A stretch of DNA of 33,810 bases from Acidobacteriota bacterium (GCA_003225075.1 QIAP01000033.1:1-33810); one strand, 5' to 3'. Positions 1 through 8,064 are shown, counted from the first letter of the stretch. The notes: generated by a model not told the origin, from the letters alone. Numbers and translations are program-made.

Positions 1-50
1 TGAGATGCAATCGTTCCGTCATAGTCCGTTGCAACCAGCAGGAATCTCAT
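1..50 (-). CDS. HAD-family hydrolase, N-terminal fragment (cut by window edge)
   Basis: Only the first 16 codons are visible on the minus strand, from an ATG at 50-48; they read MRFLLVATDYDGTIAS. The segment TDYDGT matches HAD motif I (DxDGT), whose first Asp (D9) forms the phospho-aspartyl intermediate and whose second (D11) acts as acid/base. Hydrophobic residues just before it fit the first beta strand of the fold, and a motif this close to the N terminus suits a HAD phosphatase of the Cof/IIB kind. The substrate cannot be judged from this fragment. It lies in the same direction as the TPR gene, 200 bp further downstream. The ribosome-binding site is weak (GACAGACGA). Confidence 0.6.
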   Translation of the reverse strand, partial: MRFLLVATDYDGTIAS

Positions 51-250
51 TCGTCTGTCATTTGGATGCTTTGACAACGCTAAGGTTGTGCTGCATACGA
101 GGATCCCAATAGACCACGCCACGCACCTCAGGCAGACTTTGGCGCTTACTGAGCTTATCAAACGTCTCTTTCTCCAGAGATCAATAGCGTCATTACGATC
201 GGCGATCGCTGCTTCTAACCGTTGTGGCGCGCCGAGAAGAGCGGTGGTTC
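51..250. other. Intergenic spacer, nothing recognised
   Basis: About 200 bp lie between the TPR gene stop and the start of the HAD gene, both on the minus strand. I see no convincing protein, RNA gene or terminator. Short open frames exist but lack family resemblance. The spacer must contain the leader, and perhaps the promoter, of the HAD gene. Confidence 0.4.
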
Positions 251-1492
251 CTATTGCGGCTCCCTGGTAAGCTCCGGATTCGGTAATGGCTCCGAACCCA
301 ATTGCTTCTGCCGCTCAGTCCGGCTGGCGTTCAGCATACGGGTGGCAACGTCCAATTCTTCGCGTCCTTCTTTGGTGCGGCCGAGGCGCAACAGCACTTG
401 CCCGCGCAAGTAACGAATAGTGTAAGCATTGGGATCCATTTTCGCCGCCAGGTTCAGTTCAGCAAGAGCTTGCGCAAATTTAACCTGACGCTGGTAAAGC
501 TTGGCCAATCCCAGGCGAGAACTTATCAAGTTCCCGTCGAGGCGTAACGCATGCTGATAACTATTTTCCGCTTCACGATCCTGCTGCAGCAGCGAATACA
601 CCGAACCCAATTCATCGTAGTTATAAGCAACGTCCGGCTCCACCGCGACGTCTTTTAAGAATTCTGATTTCGCGCCCGGGTAATCCTGTTTGCGTAGGTA
701 AGCGAGGCCAAGATAAAAGTGAACAAAGGGAAGCGCCGGATTCTTCTGAGCGGCCGTCTGCAATTCCAAAACTGCTTTGTCGTACTCCTGGCGCTGTAGA
801 TGCGCTTTCCCAGTGAACAAGTGAAATTCGGCGGAATTCTCTCCCACCTCGACCATGCGTGCCAGTGCGCGATCCTCAAGCGCGGTGAGGTGGGCGTTGC
901 CAGCGGCAATATATAAAACGTAGAGATAATTGAGTTGGTCTGACTCCTTTCCCCAAAGCGGTTCCAGCATCTTGGCGGTGTCGGCCCAACGCTCGGCAAA
1001 AAAATAACAAAGTCCCAGCAGATGGCGCGCTTGGAGGGAGTCAGGTTGATCGCGCACCACCGATTCGAACGGCGAAATCGCAGAACGAAAATCATTTTGC
1101 CGGTAGTACGCAAGTCCAATATTCAGGCGAATGCCGGGAACCTTCGGGGCCAGTCGTTCAGCTTTGCCAAGCATCGTCAAGGCTTTGTCCCACTGTTTCC
1201 GCCGCATATAGATCACGCCCAAATTCGCGTAGGCTCCAGCGACCTTCGGATTTAAAGCCAGGACGCTTTGAAAGTTTCGCTCAGCCCCGTCGAGGTCTCC
1301 ACTACGAAGCGCCGATTCTCCCTGGGTGAACAACTCCTGCAGATTTTGGTCGCCTGGCAAAGCAGCGCCAGGCCGCTGTTGGCCAACACCCGGCGCACGG
1401 GCATTCTGCATTGGCGCGGCAACACCCGGGGCTGTCAATAAGAGGACAGCCCCCAATCCAATTCTCCTCGCGATGCTTGACTCCGGTTTCAC
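251..1492 (-). CDS. Secreted/periplasmic tetratricopeptide-repeat protein
   Basis: This is a 413-residue protein with a GTG start at 1492 and a TAG stop at 251. Residues 1-26 look like a signal peptide (Arg-Arg, hydrophobic GLGAVLLLTAPGVAA). From about residue 50 to 395 it is built of nine or ten 34-residue TPR units with the usual G/A-Y-G-A-P pattern, for example around AYANLGVIYMRRKQWDKAL and VHFYLGLAYLRKQDYPGA. There is no catalytic domain, so it is most likely a protein-interaction scaffold in the periplasm. It is divergent from the LacI-type regulator, with 158 bp between starts. In Acidobacteriota TPR proteins often neighbour Oar-type receptors, so a shared regulon is possible but is inference. 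No specific partner can be named. Confidence 0.85.
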   Translation of the reverse strand: MKPESSIARRIGLGAVLLLTAPGVAAPMQNARAPGVGQQRPGAALPGDQNLQELFTQGESALRSGDLDGAERNFQSVLALNPKVAGAYANLGVIYMRRKQWDKALTMLGKAERLAPKVPGIRLNIGLAYYRQNDFRSAISPFESVVRDQPDSLQARHLLGLCYFFAERWADTAKMLEPLWGKESDQLNYLYVLYIAAGNAHLTALEDRALARMVEVGENSAEFHLFTGKAHLQRQEYDKAVLELQTAAQKNPALPFVHFYLGLAYLRKQDYPGAKSEFLKDVAVEPDVAYNYDELGSVYSLLQQDREAENSYQHALRLDGNLISSRLGLAKLYQRQVKFAQALAELNLAAKMDPNAYTIRYLRGQVLLRLGRTKEGREELDVATRMLNASRTERQKQLGSEPLPNPELTREPQ

Positions 1493-1650
1493 TCTGCTGT
1501 AGTGTCCGCCAGCATCAGCCCGAATTCAAGGGCGGTACGATTCGCATATGTAACGTAGGCCTCGTGATTGGACGACAAAGTCTGTCCACCTTCGCGGCCA
1601 AGCGGACTCCTGCGAGAAAATTATCTGTGACTCGCAATGCAAAGGGCTCG

Positions 1651-2607
1651 ATGATCACCATTCGCGACGTAGCGAAAGAAAGCGGTTTTTCGTCCACCAC
1701 AGTTTCCATTGTGCTCAACAATGCTCCCCTGGCTCGCTACATTCCTGCTGTGACCAAAAAGCGGATCGAACGGGCAGCAAAGAAGCTGGGGTACCGTCCT
1801 AATCTCTTCGCACGCTCGCTACGGAGCAAACGAAGCCATACCGTTGGCGTCATGGTCTTCGACATGACCGATCCCTTTTGTACTTTGATCCTGCGGGGCA
1901 TCGAGAACTCCCTGTACCAATCTTCATATCTGCCCATTCTCACGCTTTTCCTCGATATCAACCTGCTCGCCGATCTGGAAAAGAGCAGCATTCCCACCGC
2001 GATGATTGGCTGTGAGCTGAAAAATGACTCCATCAGTTCCGTCATGGTAGACAATGAATTAGGTGCGCACCTCGCCCTTGAACATCTGTATACGCTGGGG
2101 CATCGCAAGATCGCTTTTATTCGCGGGCCTAAGACCTTAGCCGATAGCGCTCCGCGTTGGAAAGGTGTCCGCTTATTCGCGCAAGCCAGTGGGCTGGAAC
2201 TGGATCCTAAGTTGATTGTGGACCTGCCGGAATCGCGAGACCCGATTTCAGGTTTTGAAGATGGCTACAAATTAACGGAGGATTTGGTCAAGCGGAAGCG
2301 GCAATTTACAGCAATCATGGCATTTGACGACATGACGGCGTTTGGCACAATACGTGCACTCGCGAAAGCAAGTATCCGTGTGCCCGAGCAGTGCTCGGTT
2401 TTGGGTTTTGACGATGTTGCACCATCGGCCCTTTACACCCCGTCTCTCACGACGGTTCGGCAGCCGATGGAGGTCATGGGAACCATGGCCGTAAGCATCG
2501 TTGTTGAGGGGATCAACGCCCTTCTCGAGAAGAGGGAAGTGGGCGCTGTACATCGCAAAGTGGCACCGGAGTTGGTGGTCAGGGAATCTACTCGAAGCTT
2601 GTTGTAA
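1651..2607 (+). CDS. LacI/GalR-family transcriptional regulator with an internal in-frame deletion
   Basis: The protein has 318 residues from the ATG at 1651, chosen because MITIRDVAKESG is the canonical LacI N terminus and AAAGGG precedes it; the frame is open further upstream but without family resemblance. Residues 1-60 form the helix-turn-helix and hinge (TIRDVAKESGFSSTTVS, then GYRPNLFARSLRSK). Residues 63-318 form the periplasmic-binding-protein-like sensor domain, with LGHRKIAFIRGP near 150 and the C-terminal CSVLGFDDVAPSALYTPSLTTVRQP. Between T98 and L99 (about 1944/1945) roughly 35 residues usual for the family are missing: the helix and strand between the first sugar-cleft loop and the 'DLEKSSIPT' segment. 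The DNA-binding part is intact; effector binding or folding may be lost. It probably controls the receptor gene downstream. Confidence 0.88.
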   Translation: MITIRDVAKESGFSSTTVSIVLNNAPLARYIPAVTKKRIERAAKKLGYRPNLFARSLRSKRSHTVGVMVFDMTDPFCTLILRGIENSLYQSSYLPILTLFLDINLLADLEKSSIPTAMIGCELKNDSISSVMVDNELGAHLALEHLYTLGHRKIAFIRGPKTLADSAPRWKGVRLFAQASGLELDPKLIVDLPESRDPISGFEDGYKLTEDLVKRKRQFTAIMAFDDMTAFGTIRALAKASIRVPEQCSVLGFDDVAPSALYTPSLTTVRQPMEVMGTMAVSIVVEGINALLEKREVGAVHRKVAPELVVRESTRSLL

Positions 2608-2632
2608 GGAGCCACGCTTCATAAAAGAACGC

Positions 2633-2661
2633 TTGACACAAGTGAGCGTGTACCTCACTAT
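2633..2661 (+). promoter_or_regulatory. Probable sigma-70 promoter for the first Oar-like receptor
   Basis: A perfect -35 box TTGACA lies at 2633-2638, followed by a 17-bp spacer and a weak -10 CACTAT at 2656-2661, which keeps the key A2 and T6. It sits 26 bp after the LacI-type stop and about 220 bp before the receptor start, so it would give a long 5' leader. It is a by-eye prediction. Confidence 0.45.
2641..2659. promoter_or_regulatory. Operator-like palindrome between -35 and -10
   Basis: AGTGAG and CTCACT form perfect 6-bp arms around a 7-bp centre, lying in the spacer of the predicted promoter. Position and symmetry suit a repressor site, and the nearest candidate is the LacI-type protein encoded immediately upstream. 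The GTGAGCG half resembles half-sites used by LacI-family proteins, but the assignment is inference. Confidence 0.4.
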
Positions 2662-2879
2662 TCATACGTTTTAATGAAAGGTTTAAGCCGAATTCTATCA
2701 CCCGGTCTTGCCGCCGCTTCCACCCACGAGGTGGCTCAGCGTTGGGATTCGCGCCGCCGCAGTAACCTTATCGGTTCGCGTATTTGTTGTGCCGGTCCGG
2801 TTTTGGATTATCATGCTGGACCAAGTTTCCATCTCAGAAAACTCAGTGCTGCGTTAGGAAATACGAAGGGAGTAGACCA

Positions 2880-5800
2880 ATGAAATTCCGTTTCCTGCTG
2901 CCGTCAATCCTACTGTCGATCTTGGTCGCGGCCACTGCTTTCGCTCAGGACACCGCGTCGATCACTGGAACAGTTACCGACCCCAGCGGCGCAGCTATCG
3001 CCAAAGCACAGGTTACGGTGAGCAGTCCGGATCGGGGCATAGATCGGCCCACCTCCACCAACGATAGCGGTGATTACCTCGTTGCTGGACTGCCACCGGG
3101 GCCGGTCAATGTTGCGGTCACAGCGCCGGGCTTCAAGAAGTACGAAGTAAGGGGCGTGATCCTGCGCGTAGGCCAAAAAATCACACAGCTTCAATTGAAC
3201 GGCCGGAACTTTACCCAGCTTGTCACGCTCGCACCCGGCGTCAGCAATCAGACAGGACAGGACGAAGGCACAGTTGGCGTTTACGGCAATGTCGCGTTCA
3301 GCATCAACGGCGGTCGTACCGAGTACAACAACTGGGAACTCGACGGCGGCGACAACATGGACAACGGCAGCAACGTCACCTTGAACGTGTATCCCAGCTT
3401 GGAGGCGATCTCCGAGTTCAAAGTGCTCACTTCCAACTACGGCGCGCAGTACGGCCGCAATGGCTCCGGCACGGTGGAAGTTGAAACCAAGTCCGGTACC
3501 ACCCAGTTCCACGGCAACGTCTATGAGTTCGTGCGCAACGACACTTTCAATGCCACGAAAAACTTCCAGACGACCGTTCCGCCATACAAGAAAAACGACT
3601 ACGGCTATACCATCGGCGGACCCGCGTACATCCCCGGCGTTTACAACACGGACAAGAAAAAAACCTTCTTCTTCTGGTCGCAAGAATGGCGCAAGGACCG
3701 GGTTCCGGGACAGGATTTTAATCAGGCAGTGCCATCTGTCGAAGAGCGCGCCGGCGACTTCAGTGATCAGTGCAACACGGGCGGCTTCTGCCCGATTGTG
3801 AATGGCAATCCAACACCCGACTTGACCACTGTGGGTTTCAACCCGAATGATCCCACTGTGCAGGCACTACTAACGGAAATCTCGCCGCCGAACACCGGGA
3901 GTGGCGTCGATTCCCGCTATATTGCTTCCCCGGTTCAGCCTACGAACTGGCGAGAGGAACTGATCCGGGTGGACCACAATTTCACGGACAAGCTTCGCGG
4001 CACCTTCCGCTACATCCATGATTCCTGGGATACGGTAGTTCCAGTCCCCCTCTGGACGAACGCTGGGAGTTTTCCAACGATCCAGACCGCATTCAAAGGC
4101 CCAGGCGTCAGCTTGGTCACCCGGTTGAATGCTACTTTCTCTCCCACGTTGCTGAACGAGTTTGTATTCAGCTACACCACGGACCACATCATCCTCAACA
4201 ACGTCGGCAATTGGAAGCGGCCGTCGAACTTTGCCTTCACTGACATCTTCCCCGGCAACGGTGATGGCATTCTGCCCGGTATCAACCTGGTTGGAGACGC
4301 ATACGACGGTGGCTTCGGAGAGGATGCTGGATACATCCCCAACGGCATATACAACTCCAACCCGACCTACACCTACCGCGACAACGTCAACAAGATCGTC
4401 GGCAGGCATAATCTCCAGTTCGGCGCCTATGCCGTTTTCGGCCAAAAGAATGAACTCGGTGGCGAGCTCGGTCCCGGATCGATTCCCGGGTTCTTAACCT
4501 TTGACGCCTCCAACAATCCGGGGACGTTCTCCACCGGAAATCCGTTCGCCGACTTGTTGTTGGGAAGAATTTCCAGTTTCGGGCAGCAGGACAGACGGCT
4601 CAAGTATTACAACCGCTACAAAATTCTGGAGCCTTACTTCCAGGATGACTGGCACGTCACCAGTCACCTCACGCTCAATTTGGGGCTGCGCATCAGCCTG
4701 CTCGGTACGTATCGGGATAAACAGAAGTTTGCCTTCAATTTCGATCCGGCTCACTATGTGTTTGGTCAGACAGTGGTTAATTCGGATGGTAGCGTGACGG
4801 GACTTGGGACAGACCCAACCCAGCCAGTGTCAGTCAGCAACCTTCCTAACGGAATGGTGCAGTGCGGAGTGACGGCTGGCGTTCCTGTGAGCTGCATGCA
4901 GGGCCACCTGTTCAATCCCGCTCCCCGCATCGGGTTTGCCTGGGATCCGTGGGGCAATGGCAAGACCGCCATCCGGGGCGGATACGGGGTCTTCTTCGAG
5001 CATGCCAACGGCAATGAGGGCAATACAGAATCGTTAGAAAACTCGCCGCCACTGGCCAATGCTGTCCAGATAAACAATATTATCGGATATACAGGAAGTG
5101 GAAGCGCATCCGGAGTATTCCCGCTGAGTGTGAACGCAATTCCGACGAAGGCGCGCTGGCCGTATATTCAGCAGTGGCACCTCGATCTGCAGCATGAGGT
5201 ATTGAGAAATACTGTGGCCACCGTTTCGTATGTGGGCAGCAAAGGTACACACCTGAACCGCCAAACCAATTTCAATCAGTTGCCATCGGTGCCGCTTTCT
5301 CAAAATCCCTATGCTCCGGGCGAATTCATTGACACCGATCCAACATCGCCGACGTTCAACACAGACTGCAACACGATGACAGTAGATGGCGTTCCGGTCA
5401 CCGGCCAGGCCCTCATCGACCTCGGGGTTGCGGCCTGCGGTACCAATCCCGATATCTTCCGGACGTACCAGGGCTACGGGGATATCAACCACTTGGAGTA
5501 CGCTGCCTCCTCGATCTATCATGCGTTCCAAACCTCGGTGAGGCGCAGTGTGGGCAGCCTGACTCTTGGCTTCGCCTACACCTACAGCCACTCAATTGAT
5601 GATTCTTCCGATCGTTTCGACGGAAGCTTCGTTGACTCATTCAATCCCGGCGCAAATCGCGCCAGTTCTAACTTCGACCAGCGACACATCCTCAACCTCA
5701 GCTACGTTTGGGATCTGCCGTTCTTCAAGAGCCCGGGTTTTGCCAACAAGGTCTTGGGCGGATGGCAGTTCTCCGGGATCACCACTTTCCAGACCGGTAC

Positions 5801-6251
5801 GCCTTACAGTGCCGTCGTTTCCACAGACAACGCCGGTGTGGCTAACGGCTTGGGCTCCGCCGCCCGTCCAGCCCTGGTGGGCGACCCGAGGTCGGGCATC
5901 GTGCAGCAATTCGTGGAAGGTTTCGGACCTGCCTTCGGCAACGCCGCGGCTTTTGCGGAGCCGCGCGGTTTGACGTTTGGCACGGCTAGCCGGAACATCC
6001 TGAACAACCCGCGCCGCACCAATTTTGACTGGGCGTTGTTCAAGCGCTTTACGATCAAGGAGCAGGTGGGATTCGAGTTTCGTGCGGAGGCCTTTAACGT
6101 CTTCAACCACACCCAGTGGGGAAACATCGCCGGCGATAGCGGCTCGGCCGGCGGCGTCGGCAACAACACGCTGGGTAGTAATGGCTTTCTGCATGTCAGT
6201 TCGGCGCACAACGCGCGCATCCTGCAACTCGGCGCGAAGTTCTTCTTCTAG
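2880..6251 (+). CDS. Oar-like TonB-dependent outer-membrane receptor (carboxypeptidase-regulatory domain, plug, barrel), plug-proximal segment deleted
   Basis: This outer-membrane protein has 1123 residues from the ATG at 2880, with an AAGGGAG ribosome-binding site about 7 nt upstream. Residues 1-22 are a signal peptide ending AFA. Residues 24-95 form a carboxypeptidase-regulatory-like beta-sandwich (SITGTVTDPSGAAIAKAQVTV...TAPGFKKYEV). A plug with LNGRNFTQLVTLAPGVSNQ, ELDGGDNMDNGS and GAQYGRNGSGTVEVETKSGT follows, then a long beta-barrel ending in Phe residues as expected for Bam assembly. Compared with the second receptor here (11434-15066), about 40 residues are missing between K100 and I101 (3179/3180): the linker into the plug. 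Such receptors are thought to import large or unusual organic substrates. It probably belongs to the upstream LacI-type regulon and ends at a clear terminator. Confidence 0.9.
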   Translation: MKFRFLLPSILLSILVAATAFAQDTASITGTVTDPSGAAIAKAQVTVSSPDRGIDRPTSTNDSGDYLVAGLPPGPVNVAVTAPGFKKYEVRGVILRVGQKITQLQLNGRNFTQLVTLAPGVSNQTGQDEGTVGVYGNVAFSINGGRTEYNNWELDGGDNMDNGSNVTLNVYPSLEAISEFKVLTSNYGAQYGRNGSGTVEVETKSGTTQFHGNVYEFVRNDTFNATKNFQTTVPPYKKNDYGYTIGGPAYIPGVYNTDKKKTFFFWSQEWRKDRVPGQDFNQAVPSVEERAGDFSDQCNTGGFCPIVNGNPTPDLTTVGFNPNDPTVQALLTEISPPNTGSGVDSRYIASPVQPTNWREELIRVDHNFTDKLRGTFRYIHDSWDTVVPVPLWTNAGSFPTIQTAFKGPGVSLVTRLNATFSPTLLNEFVFSYTTDHIILNNVGNWKRPSNFAFTDIFPGNGDGILPGINLVGDAYDGGFGEDAGYIPNGIYNSNPTYTYRDNVNKIVGRHNLQFGAYAVFGQKNELGGELGPGSIPGFLTFDASNNPGTFSTGNPFADLLLGRISSFGQQDRRLKYYNRYKILEPYFQDDWHVTSHLTLNLGLRISLLGTYRDKQKFAFNFDPAHYVFGQTVVNSDGSVTGLGTDPTQPVSVSNLPNGMVQCGVTAGVPVSCMQGHLFNPAPRIGFAWDPWGNGKTAIRGGYGVFFEHANGNEGNTESLENSPPLANAVQINNIIGYTGSGSASGVFPLSVNAIPTKARWPYIQQWHLDLQHEVLRNTVATVSYVGSKGTHLNRQTNFNQLPSVPLSQNPYAPGEFIDTDPTSPTFNTDCNTMTVDGVPVTGQALIDLGVAACGTNPDIFRTYQGYGDINHLEYAASSIYHAFQTSVRRSVGSLTLGFAYTYSHSIDDSSDRFDGSFVDSFNPGANRASSNFDQRHILNLSYVWDLPFFKSPGFANKVLGGWQFSGITTFQTGTPYSAVVSTDNAGVANGLGSAARPALVGDPRSGIVQQFVEGFGPAFGNAAAFAEPRGLTFGTASRNILNNPRRTNFDWALFKRFTIKEQVGFEFRAEAFNVFNHTQWGNIAGDSGSAGGVGNNTLGSNGFLHVSSAHNARILQLGAKFFF

Positions 6252-6276
6252 CCTGGCTGCGTCGCAGTCACCCAAG

Positions 6277-6301
6277 CCTGGCCCTTACGGGCCAGGTTTT
6301 T
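6277..6301 (+). terminator. Rho-independent terminator of the first receptor gene
   Basis: A perfect 8-bp stem, CCTGGCCC (6277-6284) and GGGCCAGG (6289-6296), encloses a TTAC loop and is followed directly by five T residues. It starts 26 bp after the receptor stop codon. Confidence 0.9.
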
Positions 6302-6484
6302 CTCTGCTTACTTTTGTCTTGACTTCATTGTGGCAGGACAGCTAACAATTGTTATCGTCGCCTTGGATATTTGACAATTAAATAGCGTAAGTCCCTTTAG
6401 ATGGAAGATTTTGACTTTAAGCCCTTTAAACTCTAAGATTTGCAGTCTTTTTCGCGCGCTAACTTGATGAATCCAAAAGATCGA

Positions 6485-6507
6485 GGGGGAAGGGGAGAGG
6501 GGAGGGG
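6485..6507 (+). other. G-quadruplex-forming motif
   Basis: Four G-runs of five, four, four and four bases are separated by loops of 2 (AA), 3 (AGA) and 1 (A) bases. Short loops and runs of at least four G predict a very stable parallel quadruplex on the plus strand. It lies between convergent genes, where it could hinder transcription or replication; that role is inference. Confidence 0.6.
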
Positions 6508-6556
6508 TCTGTAGCGACGCAGCTAGTTGCGTCTCACAGCCCGTCGGCTTGCTGAT

Positions 6557-6694
6557 CTCAGTTCATTCGAAAGCTCGGGTCCGCCAGGACCGCTCACGAA
6601 GGCGCGTTCGCCTCTCCGGCCGTTCCCGTTCGGCAGAGTTTTTGGGTGGCGCAACGCTTAAAGCGCTTGCGATAAGCGCTCTCGAATGAATGAG
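6557..6694. repeat. Inverted-repeat-bounded element of about 138 bp (MITE-like or structured RNA)
   Basis: The left end is CTCA-G-TTCATTCGA (6557-6570) and the right end is TCGAATGAA-TGAG (6682-6694): a 13-bp inverted repeat with one bulged G, the inner 9 bp perfect. Inside are a hairpin GGTCC-GCCA-GGACC (6578-6591) and a perfect 7-bp hairpin AGCGCTT-GCGAT-AAGCGCT (6662-6680). There is no open frame of note. It could be a small non-autonomous mobile element, a REP-like repeat or a folded transcript end; one copy cannot decide between them. Confidence 0.4.
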
Positions 6695-6744
6695 GGCTCA
6701 GCCCCTGTCGGGGCAGGGCGAGGGTTTCCCAGACCCATTTAGCA

Positions 6745-7884
6745 TCACACCTTCACCCATCTTCGTTCCCGCGCACTGGCCGCGATAGCATCGCACAATA
6801 CGAGTTCTTCATGGCCGGTTTCAAACGTGGGGAAACGGCGAGGCGCTTGGAAATCGCCGGCAGAAATATACCCGTAGAAATCGTTGAACAACTGCACAAA
6901 TGTATCGGGATAACCCTCGATATGTCCTCCGGGATAGGCTGCATACCCGCGCGCCTCCGGACTCATAAGCGCCGGATCTTTCATCATTCGTTGATTTGCT
7001 TCATTACGATGCCCGATCCACAGCACGTTCGGCGACTCGGAGTGCCAGGCTAGAGATCCCTCTGACCCATCCACTTCGAACCACAGCCGCGCCTTGCGTC
7101 CGGCGCTCACTTGCGAAACCGTCATCACACCCCGCAGCGAATTTTCAAAGTGCAGAAGGACTGAACCATAATCGTCCGTGTTGATCTTTACTTCGTCAAA
7201 GGCGCCATCGCTCTGCTCTTGAAAAGTCTCGACGCGCCCGCGCGGTTTGCGCCGCACTGGTATGACAGTCGCCAGATCGGCGCAGACTTCGGTGACTTTG
7301 CGTCCCGTAATCCACGTCATCAAGTCCAACCAGTGTGTGCCAATGTCGGAAATCGCCCGCAACTCACCGCCCAGATGTGGCTCCAGACGCCAATTCCAGT
7401 CAGTGGGATAAAAAAGCCAGTCTTGCAGGAAGCTTCCGTACACCAACCGCGGCTCTCCGATCAATCCGTGTCCAACCAAGGCTCTCGCTTCCTGGCAAAG
7501 CGGGTAGTAGCGAAGGTTGTAAGTAACGCCCCCGGCTCGGTTCTGCTGCCGCGCCGCTTCGATCAACGCAGCACTCTCCTTGATATTCATGGCCAGCGGT
7601 TTTTCGCACATGACGTGCTTGCCCGCTTTCAACAGGGTATCCGCCTGTTCGTGGTGTAGGTGGTTCGGTGTGCAGATGTGCACCACATCAACTTCCTTGT
7701 CCCCGACCACTTCTTCGAGGGAACCGTATGCGCGGCTGAGACGAAGAGAGTTAGCGCCGTCCTTTGTTCTGTCTGGAGAACTCCCGAGAACTCCCTCCAC
7801 CGGCACGCCTAGGCGTCGCAGAGCTTCCACATGAGCCCTACCGACAAAGCCAATCCCGATCACTGCCGCCCGCAGGTTTACCAT
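6745..7884 (-). CDS. Gfo/Idh/MocA-family NAD(P)-dependent oxidoreductase
   Basis: This 379-residue cytosolic enzyme starts at the ATG at 7884, with AGGTGA about 4 nt upstream. Residues 6-30 form the Rossmann strand and dinucleotide loop (VIGIGFVGRAH, GxGxxG at 10-15). CEKPLA (EKP 94-96) is the family motif bearing the catalytic Lys95, and GTHWLD (182-187) supplies His184 of the substrate site. The C-terminal half is the alpha/beta substrate-binding domain. Members oxidise or reduce sugars, inositols and related polyols. The substrate here cannot be read from the sequence. The gene stands alone, with 180 bp of upstream DNA holding a strong palindrome, so it may be regulated on its own. Confidence 0.9.
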   Translation of the reverse strand: MVNLRAAVIGIGFVGRAHVEALRRLGVPVEGVLGSSPDRTKDGANSLRLSRAYGSLEEVVGDKEVDVVHICTPNHLHHEQADTLLKAGKHVMCEKPLAMNIKESAALIEAARQQNRAGGVTYNLRYYPLCQEARALVGHGLIGEPRLVYGSFLQDWLFYPTDWNWRLEPHLGGELRAISDIGTHWLDLMTWITGRKVTEVCADLATVIPVRRKPRGRVETFQEQSDGAFDEVKINTDDYGSVLLHFENSLRGVMTVSQVSAGRKARLWFEVDGSEGSLAWHSESPNVLWIGHRNEANQRMMKDPALMSPEARGYAAYPGGHIEGYPDTFVQLFNDFYGYISAGDFQAPRRFPTFETGHEELVLCDAIAASARERRWVKV

Positions 7885-7989
7885 CCGTCACCTCAGGTAG
7901 TTTTGAAATGAAGTAGAAGTGTACCGGAAGGAGAAAGACTGGGATATCGCCTGAATTCGATGGGACTGCGTGTAACGGTTCTCGCACGT

Positions 7990-8009
7990 GAAGAATACTG
8001 GTATTCTTC
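7990..8009. promoter_or_regulatory. Perfect 9-bp inverted repeat upstream of the oxidoreductase gene
   Basis: GAAGAATAC and GTATTCTTC flank a 2-bp TG centre, giving a compact 20-bp palindrome. It lies 105 bp upstream of the oxidoreductase start and 55 bp beyond the stop of the cystathionine gamma-synthase-like gene. There is no T-tract, and a 2-base loop is unfavourable for an RNA hairpin, so a dimeric transcription-factor site is the better reading. The cognate regulator is unknown. Confidence 0.5.
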
Positions 8010-8064
8010 GACAGGGCGTGTCTTTTCGGAAGCTCGTACAGGATTGCAGAGCTTTCAAAGTACA

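Larger units (their letters stand above)
6302..6744. other. Convergent intergenic region with structured DNA, no gene seen
   Basis: About 440 bp separate the receptor terminator from the stop of the oppositely oriented oxidoreductase. The first 170 bp are AT-richer with no feature I can name. A G-quadruplex motif follows at 6485-6507, a short hairpin GACGCA/TGCGTC at 6516-6533, and an inverted-repeat element at 6557-6694. GCCCC-TGTC-GGGGC at about 6700-6715 could be part of the minus-strand transcript end, but no T-tract follows it. No protein or tRNA is recognisable. Confidence 0.6.

Noticed and set aside
2910-3683. Long open frames opposite the receptor, kinase and permease genes
   Set aside because: They mirror codon bias of the real genes, lack ribosome-binding sites and show no family features.
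6302-6744. tRNA, small RNA or CRISPR in the convergent spacer
   Set aside because: No cloverleaf, no regularly spaced direct repeats; only hairpins and the G-rich tract are visible.
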